The notes under the pieces were generated by a model. It saw only the letters and a list, made by a program, of their open reading frames with translations, searched no databases and was not told the origin of the DNA. Position numbers and translations under genes: made by a program. A DNA stretch of 64,000 nt from Planctomycetaceae bacterium (lineage in GTDB: Bacteria > Planctomycetota > Planctomycetia > Pirellulales > Pirellulaceae), in contig JACKHM010000001.1 of the NCBI GenBank assembly GCA_020638995.1, positions 3,534,001-3,598,000 on the forward strand, read 5' to 3'. How positions within the stretch are numbered: the first letter of the stretch is position 1; each line of letters begins with the position of its first letter. Below, piece after piece: positions 26,350-36,089 of this stretch.

Positions 26350-27240
26350 ATGCAAATCTATTCCAAACAGATTCTCGGCAAATCAGACGGACCTCACCTG
26401 CTCATCACAGGTGGGGTTCACGGCGATGAGTTCGAACCAATGGTTGCGATTCGTCGACTAGCGAGACTTGTCGATCCATCACAACTTCGCGGGCGGTTGA
26501 CCCTTATCCCAGTGGCCAACGAGGCTGCGTTTTTGCGCGGAACTCGCACGGCCGAAGACTTGCTTGATCTTGCCCGTACTTGCCCTGGTCGACCCGATGG
26601 CTCGATCACCGAACGAACGGCACACGCACTTAGTCAAATCATCCAGACTTCGGATTATTTCATCGATTTGCACACGGGAGGGACAATCATGAGCGTATTG
26701 CCCCTGACTGGCTACAAACTCGTTCCTGATGAGGGCATTCTTGAAATGCAACGACGCATGGCTCACGCATTCAACTTGCCGCTGGTGTGGGGCACCGACT
26801 ATCGATTGGAAGGCAGGACTTTGTCCGTTGCACGTGACGCTGGGATTCCGGCGATCTATGCGGAGTATTTGGGGTCTGGTTTGTGCGACCCGGTCGGCGT
26901 CGAGTCCTACGTCGATGGCTGTCTCAACGTGATGGCAGAGCTAGGCATGATTGATCGAGAGCGACCTGCATCTCGCGTCGAACGAGCCATCGATGACTTC
27001 CGAGAGAGCGCCGGTCATATGCAGATTCGAAATCCCGCCCCGATGACTGGCTTTTTCGAACCAAGCGTTCGGCTGGGCGGTGAGGTAGAGGCCGGAAATC
27101 CGCTTGGTACGGTTACGGATATCCTCGGCGACAACATCGTGGAAGTCGCATCACGAGAAAGCGGCACAGTCATCGTTCTGCGAACATTTTCGCGAGTTCA
27201 TGCCGGCGACACGTTGGCCGTGATACTCGAGGACGTTTAG
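26350..27240 (+). CDS. Succinylglutamate desuccinylase/aspartoacylase family zinc hydrolase
   Basis: A 296-residue cytoplasmic metallohydrolase of the AstE/AspA family. The zinc ligands are seen in GGVHGDEFEP (His and Glu) and DLHTGG (His), and the catalytic glutamate probably lies in IYAEYLGSG. The C-terminal part (PAPMTGFFEPSVRLGGEVEAG onward) matches the beta-rich domain of the family. These enzymes cleave N-acyl amino acids or related amides. It follows the PhoD-like gene by 31 bases. A group II intron sits 28 bases downstream, between it and an SDR gene. No signal peptide is present. The true amide substrate is unknown. Confidence 0.88.
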   Translation: MQIYSKQILGKSDGPHLLITGGVHGDEFEPMVAIRRLARLVDPSQLRGRLTLIPVANEAAFLRGTRTAEDLLDLARTCPGRPDGSITERTAHALSQIIQTSDYFIDLHTGGTIMSVLPLTGYKLVPDEGILEMQRRMAHAFNLPLVWGTDYRLEGRTLSVARDAGIPAIYAEYLGSGLCDPVGVESYVDGCLNVMAELGMIDRERPASRVERAIDDFRESAGHMQIRNPAPMTGFFEPSVRLGGEVEAGNPLGTVTDILGDNIVEVASRESGTVIVLRTFSRVHAGDTLAVILEDV

Positions 27241-27660
27241 CCCCCGGTAACGAGAACATTTGATGAACGTGCGAACTGGAAATGGTTTGAAGACGAGCGG
27301 GGGGAGATCCCGCCGGAGTAACCTCTAGCCAAGGGCTCCGTATCGAGTGTTGCAGCCAGCGTATAAGACCAAACGTCGAAGTCGCTGGTTGAAGCGTACA
27401 CAGAAAGGTAGTGAGGATGAAAGGTAGGGAGTAGCTGGCCCGCCCTGAATGGTATTGAGCTCCGAAATCTTTGTACCTATTGGAACCTGCCCAGGGTGTG
27501 TTCATGCCTGAAGGCAACATCCCGCAACGCGTCATGGCGAGTGCTGCGGGAAGACCCGGAGTCCAAGGCCCATTCGCGCTACACACCACGTCGTCAAGGC
27601 AACCAGTGAGGCCCTGAGGTTCTTAACTTTAACGCGAAGACCAATCACGGAAGGTTGAGT

Positions 27661-29160
27661 ATGCCGGACAAGTCGAAACGACAAGAAAGGCAAACGACGT
27701 TCAGGGAGTCGGATGGCGGAATAGTACCGCAGCAGCGCGAAGACCAATCGCGTGAAACCACGCCGGGTAATGCCGGTCGAGGGAAGGCCGCCAAGCTAAC
27801 ACGCGATGCAGACCGGGCATCGACCGTACACAGTGACGGTTTTTCGGTGCTAACTCGGCTGGATCGCATCACCAAGAGAGCGAAAGACGATCACACGGCG
27901 ACGTTCAACAACCTTTATACGCTGTTGACGTACGACCTGTTGTGGCTCGCCTTCCGCAAGCTGAAGCGAGACAAGGCACCGGGAATCGACGGCGTGACGG
28001 TGGATCAATACGAGGAGAAGCTGCAGGAGAATCTGCTCGACCTCGAATCCAGATTGCATCGTCAAAGCTACCGACCCCAACCCAGCCTGCGTCGCGACAT
28101 CCCGAAAGGCGATGGCAAGACGCGTCCGCTGGGGCTCGCCTGCGTGGAAGACAAGATCGTTCAACGGGCGGTCGTGATGATTCTGGAACGGATCTACGAA
28201 GTGGACTTTTGCGACACCTCGTACGGCTTCCGCCCAGGACGCTCCTGCCATCAGGCATTGAGTGTGCTCGGTCAGAACATCGCAACGAAGAGAGTGAACT
28301 GGATATCGGACGCAGACATTGCTGGCTTCTTTGATCATGTGTGTCACGAGCGGCTCGTCGAGTTGCTCGGCAATCGGATTACAGACCCTCGCATGCTGTG
28401 GTTGATCCGGCGCTTTCTGAAGGCGGGTGTGATGATCGAAGGTCGTCGCTGGGACACGGACGAAGGCGTGCCTCAAGGTTCGAGTCTGTCACCTCTACTT
28501 GCCAACGTGTATCTGCACTACGTCTTGGACCTATGGTTCGAGCGAGACGTGCGGCCACGGCTGCAAGGCGAGGCGTACCTCATTCGCTATGCCGATGATT
28601 TCATCGCGGCGTTTGAGTTGGAATCGGACGCGAGACGTTTTCAAGACGTGCTGCCCAAGCGATTGGCCCGGTTCTCGCTGACGCTGGCCGAGGAGAAAAC
28701 GAAGCTGCTACGGTTTGGCCGTTTTTCCCGGCGCGATAGCCAGCGACTGGGTGAAGGGACTCCCGGCACGTTCGACTTTCTCGGCTTTACGCATTACTGC
28801 GGCAGGAGTCGCGCGGGAAGATTCAAGTTGAAGCGGAGGACGGCCAAGAAGAAGTTCAAGGCGAAAGTGCGTGCGTTAAAGGATTGGTTTCACCACCACC
28901 TGTCGACCCCGTTGTCGGAGATGTGGGAGACGTTGAATGCGAAGCTCCGCGGCCACTATCAATACTACGGCATCAATGATAATTGGCCGTGGCTGATGAA
29001 GTTCCGCGGTATGGCGAAGTGGCTGGCCCATCGCTGGCTGAATCGCCGTTCGCAGTCGAATTCGATGAACTGGTCCGAGTTTCACAAGTACGCTGACCGC
29101 CACGAGCTTGCCAGCCCTCGGCGGCTGACGGATCTGATCGCGATGAGCCGAGCGGTATGA
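27661..29160 (+). CDS. ltrA: Group II intron reverse transcriptase/maturase
   Basis: The 499-residue intron-encoded protein has reverse-transcriptase blocks in order: KAPGIDGVTVDQYEE, IPKGDGKTRPLGLACVEDKI, YGFRPGRSCHQAL, DADIAGFFD, VPQGSSLSPLLANVYLHY, and the catalytic YADDF box. The C-terminus carries the maturase/thumb X domain (NAKLRGHYQYYGINDN, MAKWLAHRWLNRRSQ), and no HNH endonuclease motif is visible. All catalytic residues are intact, so it is probably active in splicing and mobility. ATG 27661 follows GGAAGG; an upstream TTG at 27655 is possible. Lack of the endonuclease suggests insertion by way of replication forks or existing 3' ends, as in other endonuclease-minus introns. Confidence 0.95.
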   Translation: MPDKSKRQERQTTFRESDGGIVPQQREDQSRETTPGNAGRGKAAKLTRDADRASTVHSDGFSVLTRLDRITKRAKDDHTATFNNLYTLLTYDLLWLAFRKLKRDKAPGIDGVTVDQYEEKLQENLLDLESRLHRQSYRPQPSLRRDIPKGDGKTRPLGLACVEDKIVQRAVVMILERIYEVDFCDTSYGFRPGRSCHQALSVLGQNIATKRVNWISDADIAGFFDHVCHERLVELLGNRITDPRMLWLIRRFLKAGVMIEGRRWDTDEGVPQGSSLSPLLANVYLHYVLDLWFERDVRPRLQGEAYLIRYADDFIAAFELESDARRFQDVLPKRLARFSLTLAEEKTKLLRFGRFSRRDSQRLGEGTPGTFDFLGFTHYCGRSRAGRFKLKRRTAKKKFKAKVRALKDWFHHHLSTPLSEMWETLNAKLRGHYQYYGINDNWPWLMKFRGMAKWLAHRWLNRRSQSNSMNWSEFHKYADRHELASPRRLTDLIAMSRAV

Positions 29161-29186
29161 TAAGATTGGTGACAAGTGTTAGCTGG

Positions 29187-29220
29187 GAGCCGGATGCGTT
29201 AGCCGCGCTCGTCCGGTTCT
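29187..29220 (+). ncRNA. Group II intron domain V
   Basis: This 34-base stem-loop starts GAGCCGGATGCG and ends CGTCCGGTTC, with a short TTAG loop. It includes the conserved AGC catalytic triad near the 5' end and the GGTTC closing arm. It lies 26 bases after the maturase stop codon, where domain V is expected. Confidence 0.85.
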
Positions 29221-29283
29221 GAGAGGGTGCGGAGACTCAATTGAGCACGGTCGTAATCTTGAGACACCACAACGGGAAACCCA

Positions 29284-30141
29284 GTGGCCAACAGTGAATC
29301 CCACTTCGACCTAAACTCGAAAGACTCCAATCTACTCGCCGGCAAGCCCGTTGCCCTGATCACTGGCGCCGCACGCGGCATTGGACGTGAGACCGCGCTC
29401 GAATTTGCTCGTCGCGGTTACGATCTTGGCTTGCTAGATATATTGCCCGGTGAAGTTCAATCGACTTCGTCCGACGCAACAAAGCTTGGAGCAGAATGCG
29501 TCACGGAAAGCTGCGATCTCAATTCACTCGAGGCGGCACAAGCGTCTCTCAATCGGATCGTTCAGCGCTTCGGGCGACTTGATGTATTGGTCAACAACGC
29601 TGCTTGGCGTGAAATCAAAACGATGCGAGAGATTTCGATCGATTCCTGGGAACGAACGCTCAGAATCTGTCTCACAACGCCAGCATTTTTGGCACGCTGG
29701 GCGGCAGAAGCCATGGAACGGCAGAACTCGGGCGTCATCATCAACGTGTGCAGCATCATGTCGCGTCGCGGTGGGGGAGTTGCCGCCGCGTATTCCGCGG
29801 CGAAAGGCGGCATCGAGGCGCTGACTTATGAACTTGCTTCGTTGTATGGTCGCCGAGGCATTCGTGTCTTGGCGATCAGCCCTGGTGCGATTGACACTGA
29901 ACTCAGCGGTGATTATCCCAACGGCGGTCACTCTGTTGATGAACCGTTGCGAGAATGGAGCACAAGTGAAATACCGCTGGGCCGCTGGGGCAACGCAGTA
30001 GAAATCGCACGCGTAATTGTCATGCTATCGAGCGCAGATGCGAGCTACGTGACGGGAACTAACGTCACGGTTGACGGAGGCTGGTCTCAAGGCCACTTTC
30101 CAAGTGAACTCCTGAAGCGGATGAAGCCCGATCAGTTTTGA
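29284..30141 (+). CDS. Short-chain dehydrogenase/reductase (SDR)
   Basis: A 285-residue NAD(P)-dependent oxidoreductase of the classical SDR family. The cofactor motif is ITGAARGIGRE (TGxxxGxG), followed by VLVNNAAW, the catalytic serine region INVCSIMSRRG and YSAAK; the C-terminal YVTGTNVTVDGGWSQG is typical of 3-oxoacyl reductase-like SDRs. The start is GTG 29284, with GGGAA six bases before. The upstream region is formed by the end of the group II intron, so promoter or ribosome-site supply may have changed on insertion. The substrate is not evident; sugar, polyol or acyl alcohols are all plausible. Confidence 0.9.
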   Translation: MANSESHFDLNSKDSNLLAGKPVALITGAARGIGRETALEFARRGYDLGLLDILPGEVQSTSSDATKLGAECVTESCDLNSLEAAQASLNRIVQRFGRLDVLVNNAAWREIKTMREISIDSWERTLRICLTTPAFLARWAAEAMERQNSGVIINVCSIMSRRGGGVAAAYSAAKGGIEALTYELASLYGRRGIRVLAISPGAIDTELSGDYPNGGHSVDEPLREWSTSEIPLGRWGNAVEIARVIVMLSSADASYVTGTNVTVDGGWSQGHFPSELLKRMKPDQF

Positions 30142-30204
30142 ATGGTGATTCCCAATACATGCAGAACCGCCGCCATCGTTAGTGCGCCGCAGCGAGTCTC
30201 ACAC

Positions 30205-30822
30205 TCAGTAACGGACTGCTTTCAGGCTAGGATCGACGATCACTTCGACAACTTTCCAGTCGACGACCACGGCGGCCACGCGGGGCTGAAATACCCCGGT
30301 CATACAGATCGGCATCGATTCAACTCGACCGGTCACTCGCAGAACGTCACGCCTCCGCAGTTCCTTTGCCGTCTCCAAGGCAATTTCGTCGCCGATCCGT
30401 AGTCCAATTGGCTTTGCCAACATGTTCCAATAGTCCGCCGAGGGTTGAGCGCAGTACCACACCGTTCCCAGGTTGCCGAAAAACGGAGGGACGACATGCT
30501 TGAGGATCATACGGGTGCGACCAGCGTCAGTTGGTTCAACCAGCACTTCGCATGGTGTGACGCGGCGAACGGTTAACAATACATCGACTGTGCCGCCTTC
30601 CATCGCGGTCGCAGTCTCGGTCAGCTGCTGGACTTGCGATTCGTATTGGTAAAAATTGTCTCGGTAGAGATCGACGCGAGCTACTCCGCTGCCCAGATCC
30701 ACGAGTTCCTGCTGTTCGATTTGCCGACCATTGGTAACGGTCTCTGGATCGGCGGCCACCGCTGGTTGAACGAAACGAGAGGCGGTTATTGCAAGTACGA
30801 ATACTATGGTTTTTGGTCGCAT
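30205..30822 (-). CDS. Secreted protein of unknown function
   Basis: A 205-residue protein with a signal peptide (MRPKTIVFVLAITASRFVQPAVAA). I do not recognise a domain. The mature part has a predicted mixed beta fold with VDVLLTVRRVTPCEVLVEP, VVPPFFGNLGTVWYCAQPS and a C-terminal beta-rich segment. Two cysteines are in the mature part plus one near the end (CMTG). ATG 30822 is preferred because GAGGGAT lies upstream; the open frame continues to 30945 without a better start. It is preceded by the MMPL exporter gene start to its right on the same strand, but the gap from that gene's stop to this start is 124 bases, so co-transcription is possible only. Confidence 0.6.
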   Translation of the reverse strand: MRPKTIVFVLAITASRFVQPAVAADPETVTNGRQIEQQELVDLGSGVARVDLYRDNFYQYESQVQQLTETATAMEGGTVDVLLTVRRVTPCEVLVEPTDAGRTRMILKHVVPPFFGNLGTVWYCAQPSADYWNMLAKPIGLRIGDEIALETAKELRRRDVLRVTGRVESMPICMTGVFQPRVAAVVVDWKVVEVIVDPSLKAVRY

Positions 30823-30946
30823 GGTCGGATCCCTCAAAGAGCTGCATGGTTGTAGCAGCTTTATTGTAGTTGGAGCCGGTTCGTGAAACCAAAAAATGGC
30901 GAGATCGGCGAGAAGCGGTCCCGCACGACATCCCCGAAGGCACACT

Positions 30947-33900
30947 TTAGTGCCATGGCCAGTGGTGCCCTTTGTCGGAACGCACGATATCTCCGCTCTT
31001 GCGTCGTGCGGCAGAGTGTCGAGTTTCGCCGCCTTCTGCGACGGTCGAGTCTTCGATGTCTTCGTGCTCTGAGGCGTCCACGGAGACGATGGCTAACTCA
31101 GTCTCCGTTTTTTTTTCAGCTTGTGATTCATCTTTCTCGACCATGAAAAAGCGGCCTAAGGGCCCGGCGAGCAGGGCAGGCAAGAGGATTAAATCTCCCG
31201 CTAGCGCCGCGACTAACAAAGTAACCATCATCACTCCAAAACGCTGAGTCGGAGTAAACGTGCTCAGTGCAAACACGGCCAGGCCCAGTCCGCCGATTAG
31301 AGTCGTCTGCGTCATCGCGGTTGCGACGCGGCGATAAGCTTCGAGGAGCGCTTCGTTGCGCGTCATGCCTTCTCGCAGTCCTATGCGGAACCACGTTAAG
31401 AAGTGAATTGTATCGTCAACGGCTACGCCCATCGCGACGCTGGCGCACATCATGGTGCCAATGTCAATCTTCATCCCGAGGTGTCCCATCGCACCAAAAA
31501 TCAAGACGACGGGGAACACATTCGGTAACATCGACGTCATTCCCGCCGATACATTGATCGTGTTGAAGGGACTTAGACGTCGTTTCCAGTCTCTCAGCAA
31601 CACCATCATTACGGCCGCAATCATTACAAACGCTAGCCCAATACTCTCCACGAGGCTGTTGAGAAGCGTGCGTTGAGCCTTATAAACAACCGGCACGACC
31701 CCCGTGTAAACGACTTGAATTGGCTCATCCCGTTCAGCAGCGGTCAGAGACTTGCCGAGTTCAAATTTGTGATCACGGGCGTCGATGAACAGCTTCGAGC
31801 TACTGCTGATTGCGTCGAGGTCATAGCTTGGATCATCTTTCAGGAGGACAACACAGTCGGCCCAGGCACCAACCAGAGACTCTAAGGGAGGAAGGCCTTC
31901 AGGATGCGGAATGCTCGGGTCGACAGCTCCAGTCGCACATCGTACCTCTTTGATCAATTCGCGGAGCGTTTCACCGAAGATGCGGGTTTGATCGATTTCG
32001 TGCTCTTCAGACTCGCTCTCGCGAGCGGTCGATGCGGCGACTTCGCCATTCGCTTTGGTATTTTCGCCAAGTGGAAAACCAAGGAACAGAATCTTCTTGC
32101 CTGCTACAGCGCCATTCGGAGCAGCCGCAGATAAGTCACGCAAGATTTTGTCGCGAAATCGGTACGCTGTGAGTACGGGTTCGACGGCCACTTTCTGCTC
32201 GTGAACGAATACGCCATAGTCGACATCGTTTAATGCTCCAAGCCGCTCGCTAATTCGCCACAACTCGTTACGCGTATCCGTTCGCACGTAGTCCGTCGGC
32301 AACACATTTAACTGTCGTTCGAGTTGGCTGTTAAATGCTCCTCGCGTCGAGAAATCGGTCACGCCGGGCAAGTCCGATACGAAGGTCGCTGCGGACATAC
32401 CTTTGCCAATCACATCTCGACCCACTTCGCCGAACTCGCGCTCGCAAACTTTTTGAATGCGGTTAACCAACTGCATTCGCTCGAGCACGGTCAATTGGAA
32501 TGCTGCTTCGTCAAAGGCGCGAGGGTTCTTGTCCGCCATGGCTTTGAGTTGTTGGAGCGAAGGTCGGATCACCTCCGGCTTGACGCTGACGACTAATTCC
32601 ATGGGAACTAGCTTGCCAAGATTACCCTCGAGCCAGTGATAGTCGCTGATTATTTTCGAATCGGCATCGAACAGCTTAAGGAGTTGGACTTCGGTCCTGA
32701 TCTTCTTTAGACCCACACCCACCACGATCATCAATACTGTACAACTCGCCGCGACGAGCCAATGATTTCCGATGATCCATCGTCCGGTCGCCAACCACAT
32801 GTTCTCAATGGCCTTCGCCACGCCGCCTTCTTCACTCTCGCGTTTCTTGGTAATGAAGGGCCAAATCGTTAGGGCGGCTGGCAAGTAGCAAAACAGGAGG
32901 CTCAAGGTCGCCATCACGCCAAGGGCTGAGAACAGACCGAATTTTTTGATCGGCATCAAGTTGCTGGAATACAGAGAGATCAGCCCCAAGGCCGTTGTGA
33001 ACGCCGCCAAGGTGCAAGGCCCCCAGGCATGGCCAATCGCTCGCTCTGCGGCGCCGGCAACGCCCTTTTCTTCGACCGCTTCGCGATAGTAATTTACGAT
33101 GTGAACTGCACCCGATAACCCGAGCACATACACCAGCGCCGGCATCGACATCAGTACGGCATCGACCGACGAGAGATGCTCCATGCCCGGAACACTTCCC
33201 GACCAAAAAACAATTGCCAAACTCGCAACCGCAGAGACACCTCCGACAAAGAACACCATTATCGTGACTTTGATACTGCGAAAGCAGAGTAATGACAGTG
33301 ATATCCCGATGACCGCCGAGTATCCGACAAGTCGAACAAGCGTGATGGTTCCTTCTTCGTCGATCGCGATGTTGTCGACAGGAGGACCACCCATCTTCAG
33401 GTCATCCGCCGTGATGCCGCATTCGTTGATGGCCAAGTCGAGAATTCTGCCCGGGGGTTTTCCGAGGATTGGGCGACCGATTACTCGTGCCAAATCCCTC
33501 TTTCCGGCAGCGCTCATCGTTACGATGAAACACGTTTGCCGTGGCGGAGGGTCGACGCGGAGTTTTGTGAAGAGAACGTCCCAGTGTTCTGTTTGTTGAT
33601 CGGAGGAAGCTTGGACCAGTTTCTCCCGATCACCGCCATATTGATTTTCGACAAGCCGGTCAACAAACGATTCGAATCGTTCCTCCCAATCTGAAGGTAG
33701 AGCTTCGGTTGTCGCCGGAGGTAATGCCGCGAGAAAATCGTGCGCTTCCCAACTAAATCCTTGGTGAATCGCAGGACCAAACAAAGTGCCCGTGAGTCTT
33801 TCATAGGCAGTCTGTCTTGCGACACGAGGCTTGTCCTCGTCGGCCACGTCGCTGGTGCGCGGCCACAGAGGGCCATTCTCATATGCAAGCTCGCCCAACA

Positions 33901-34579
33901 TGTCAGGACCGCTACGAATCGTCTTAAAGAACCGAGCGGTAATCTTACGCGGATCCGCGTGATAGGGATTGGGGACACCGGGAATCGATTCACCGACTGT
34001 TGCAATCAACTTGCCAGTTGCAACTTCACCACCGGTTCGCTTCTTGATCGAGCGAACTACGAAATCACCAAGATTAGAGTCGCCGTCCCATTCGCGGAGT
34101 TCACCTGAAGGCGTGATAAAGTACCACTGACCACCGTGCCCCTGGAGCCACTTCTCGCCAAGTCCACCCCAGTTCTCGTAGTAATTCCCCGTTGAAAACA
34201 AACCCAGCCGGTCGCCCATTTGGCGAGTTCGCTCGTGGGCCAATTGCTCGGGACTATATTTGGCGATCTCCTCGTCAGTCGGTGGAATTTCGCTTTCGAG
34301 TTTCTTATCAAACAACTGATATCGCTGGTCGACTTCCGTACATCCGGGCCATGTGACAAGAATGAAACGCTCGCCGATAAAGTGCTTCCCAAACCACTCT
34401 AAATCCTTGGTCTCGGGAAAATCGCTCGGCAACCAATCCTTGATATTGTTCTCGAGGTGTTGAGTTGCCATCCGTGCGCCGCGTAGCGCGAACGGGACAA
34501 GGAAGAAAATGCAACACAGCACCAGCACAGCTCTATTGCCGAAGAACCCTACGCGGCGGTCGAAGAAGCTGGATGCCAT
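30947..34579 (-). CDS. MMPL/RND superfamily membrane exporter
   Basis: A 1210-residue inner-membrane protein with the RND layout: one N-terminal transmembrane helix (about 16-34), a large periplasmic part, a multi-helix bundle (about 420-590), a further helix near 605, a second periplasmic part, and a last bundle (about 970-1140). The bundles contain the sterol-sensing/MMPL-type signature GLSGAVHIVNYYREA and, in the second half, GVAVDDTIHFLTWFR, where the paired acids carry protons. Relatives export lipids, hopanoids or hydrophobic compounds by proton antiport. The C-terminal 60 residues are hydrophilic and acidic. The gene is transcribed divergently from transaldolase. The cargo is not known. 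Confidence 0.9.
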   Translation of the reverse strand: MASSFFDRRVGFFGNRAVLVLCCIFFLVPFALRGARMATQHLENNIKDWLPSDFPETKDLEWFGKHFIGERFILVTWPGCTEVDQRYQLFDKKLESEIPPTDEEIAKYSPEQLAHERTRQMGDRLGLFSTGNYYENWGGLGEKWLQGHGGQWYFITPSGELREWDGDSNLGDFVVRSIKKRTGGEVATGKLIATVGESIPGVPNPYHADPRKITARFFKTIRSGPDMLGELAYENGPLWPRTSDVADEDKPRVARQTAYERLTGTLFGPAIHQGFSWEAHDFLAALPPATTEALPSDWEERFESFVDRLVENQYGGDREKLVQASSDQQTEHWDVLFTKLRVDPPPRQTCFIVTMSAAGKRDLARVIGRPILGKPPGRILDLAINECGITADDLKMGGPPVDNIAIDEEGTITLVRLVGYSAVIGISLSLLCFRSIKVTIMVFFVGGVSAVASLAIVFWSGSVPGMEHLSSVDAVLMSMPALVYVLGLSGAVHIVNYYREAVEEKGVAGAAERAIGHAWGPCTLAAFTTALGLISLYSSNLMPIKKFGLFSALGVMATLSLLFCYLPAALTIWPFITKKRESEEGGVAKAIENMWLATGRWIIGNHWLVAASCTVLMIVVGVGLKKIRTEVQLLKLFDADSKIISDYHWLEGNLGKLVPMELVVSVKPEVIRPSLQQLKAMADKNPRAFDEAAFQLTVLERMQLVNRIQKVCEREFGEVGRDVIGKGMSAATFVSDLPGVTDFSTRGAFNSQLERQLNVLPTDYVRTDTRNELWRISERLGALNDVDYGVFVHEQKVAVEPVLTAYRFRDKILRDLSAAAPNGAVAGKKILFLGFPLGENTKANGEVAASTARESESEEHEIDQTRIFGETLRELIKEVRCATGAVDPSIPHPEGLPPLESLVGAWADCVVLLKDDPSYDLDAISSSSKLFIDARDHKFELGKSLTAAERDEPIQVVYTGVVPVVYKAQRTLLNSLVESIGLAFVMIAAVMMVLLRDWKRRLSPFNTINVSAGMTSMLPNVFPVVLIFGAMGHLGMKIDIGTMMCASVAMGVAVDDTIHFLTWFRIGLREGMTRNEALLEAYRRVATAMTQTTLIGGLGLAVFALSTFTPTQRFGVMMVTLLVAALAGDLILLPALLAGPLGRFFMVEKDESQAEKKTETELAIVSVDASEHEDIEDSTVAEGGETRHSAARRKSGDIVRSDKGHHWPWH

Positions 34580-34878
34580 TCAGAAAGCCAAATGAGACAA
34601 GACGTTGCAGCGATGCGTCGACGCTGGGCTTTTGCCAAAACTAAAACTTAACGGTCGTTAACCTGGGCGTCTATGGCAAAAGAACGACGGATCCGCGCCC
34701 AACGCCACCTTTATGCTACATCGGCGCCGCTATAACTACACCAACAGTTCCAAGATTGTCAGGCCGCACAACCTTCGCAGTTTATGAATTCGCCGCGATT
34801 TGTTATTCTTCGCAAATTGGCTCAGTCGCCAAGTTGGCGTAGCAGCTTCTAACGACCTTCGCGAAAGGAGCGCGGCTC
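34580..34878. other. Divergent promoter region between exporter and transaldolase
   Basis: Both flanking genes start here and read away from each other, so two promoters must be present. No gene or strong inverted repeat is visible; AAAGGAG at its right end is the transaldolase ribosome site. Confidence 0.45.
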
Positions 34879-35928
34879 GTGACGGATTCACTGAAGTCTT
34901 TGATAGCAACGGGTACCAAGTTATGGCTCGACTCGATTGACCCTGATCTTGTTGCCGAGAATCGAGCGCGAGGCGCCTCAGGCGCGACATCGAATCCGAT
35001 CATCGTCTCTGACCTTTTGAAAACGGGCCGCTTTGACGAGCAGTTGGACAATTTTCGCAGGCAGGGTCTGAATGACGAAGCGGTTGCCTGGGCGATGACC
35101 GACCAACTTGTGCGGCAAGCGCAAGATGTCTTCCACCCAGTATGGCTGGAATCCCAGGGCAACGATGGCTATGTAAGTTTCGAACTCGATCCACTGCTTG
35201 AGGACCTCGAACTAGGCCCGCCACATGATCAACGGACAGCCCGCTATGTCGAACTAGGCAAACAGTGGGCTGCAGGACACGACAATCGCATGATCAAAGT
35301 CCCCGCGACTCCCGCCGGACTTGATGCCCTGGAAGACCTTGCGGCGGCGGGTGTCACCTTGAACGTCACACTGATCTTTTCAACGCGACAGTATCACGCC
35401 GCCCGCGAAGCCGTGTGGCGCGGAGCACAACGCCGTAGCGATCTGACCGGTTTCAAAAGTGTATACAGCATTTTTGTCTCGCGATTGGACGTCTACACCG
35501 AGAAGCATATTCCCGATTTGTCAGCTGCGGCACAGGGCCACGTTGGAATCGTGAATGCCAAGCGGTTATGGACAGACAATGTCGCCTTTTGGAAGGATAA
35601 GAAGTTGCCACTTGCCCAAGAAATCATCTTCGCAAGCACGGGAACAAAAAGGCCGGAAGACCCGCCGTGGAAGTACGTCGCGGCATTTGCCGGTGGCGAC
35701 ATCCAAACGAACCCTCCTGCGACCAACCAAGCTGTGCTCGATAGCGGGCGTGAGTTTACGCCCGAGTTAGCTAATTTTCCGCCGGATGAAATCCTGGCTG
35801 AGATCGACGCCAAAGTTGACTTTGATCAACTAGAGCGAGTCCTCATGGAGGAGGGCCTAAAAAAGTTTGCCGATCCTCAAAAGGCATTATTGGAACTGAT
35901 CGCGTCAAAGCGGAGAGCAATGGCCTAA
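34879..35928 (+). CDS. tal: Transaldolase
   Basis: A 349-residue cytoplasmic enzyme of the non-oxidative pentose phosphate pathway, transferring a dihydroxyacetone unit between sugar phosphates. The N-terminal KLWLDSIDPDLV and GATSNPIIVSDLL match the family start, and Lys140 in NRMIKVPAT is the Schiff-base lysine. NVTLIFSTRQYHAA and FKSVYSIFVSRLDVY follow as expected. Its length is closer to the longer bacterial transaldolases (about 350-370) than to TalB (317). The GTG start is supported by AAAGGAG eight bases upstream; no in-frame ATG precedes the conserved part. It has its own promoter region and a hairpin about 50 bases downstream. Confidence 0.92.
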   Translation: MTDSLKSLIATGTKLWLDSIDPDLVAENRARGASGATSNPIIVSDLLKTGRFDEQLDNFRRQGLNDEAVAWAMTDQLVRQAQDVFHPVWLESQGNDGYVSFELDPLLEDLELGPPHDQRTARYVELGKQWAAGHDNRMIKVPATPAGLDALEDLAAAGVTLNVTLIFSTRQYHAAREAVWRGAQRRSDLTGFKSVYSIFVSRLDVYTEKHIPDLSAAAQGHVGIVNAKRLWTDNVAFWKDKKLPLAQEIIFASTGTKRPEDPPWKYVAAFAGGDIQTNPPATNQAVLDSGREFTPELANFPPDEILAEIDAKVDFDQLERVLMEEGLKKFADPQKALLELIASKRRAMA

Positions 35929-35977
35929 AGATTGCTTTCCGAGTCGCGCGACAGTCACGTCGCTGATCGTAGGCGTT

Positions 35978-35996
35978 CATCACTCGGAGAGTGATG
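35978..35996. terminator. 8-bp hairpin after transaldolase
   Basis: CATCACTC (35978-35985) and GAGTGATG (35989-35996) form a perfect stem with a three-base loop, 50 bases after the tal stop codon. No T-run follows, so it may be a weak terminator or a 3' end stabiliser. Confidence 0.4.
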
Positions 35997-36062
35997 GCCA
36001 CAAAGTCTCAGGCCCTGTGATCGACACCAGCCCGTCGAAGAAGGGCTAATTGAACTCGCCCG

Positions 36063-36089
36063 CGGCAAGGCTCTTAAGGAGCCTCGCCG
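36063..36089. other. Imperfect hairpin in tal/SEC-C gap
   Basis: AGGCTC (36068-36073) pairs with GAGCCT (36079-36084) around TTAAG, and CGGC/GCCG extend it outside a single mismatch. No T-run is seen. Its role is unknown. Confidence 0.35.

Larger units (their letters stand above)
27269..29260 (+). mobile_element. Group II intron with encoded reverse transcriptase (3' end unresolved)
   Basis: The 5' boundary is placed at GTGCG (27269-27273), the usual group II start, followed by a structured 390-base leader. The bases before it, ATGAAC (27263-27268), are perfectly complementary to GTTCAT (27500-27505), about 232 bases into the intron, and could be the IBS1/EBS1 pair. The maturase gene fills 27661-29160, and a typical domain V is at 29187-29220. 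The last part is unclear. After domain V the sequence runs GGGTGCGGAGA, but the matching 3' arm of a long domain VI stem is not seen; only a short GTGC/GCAC pair (29227-29248) forms. The 3' end is somewhere between about 29248 and 29283. The element lies in the gap between two same-strand genes. Confidence 0.8.
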
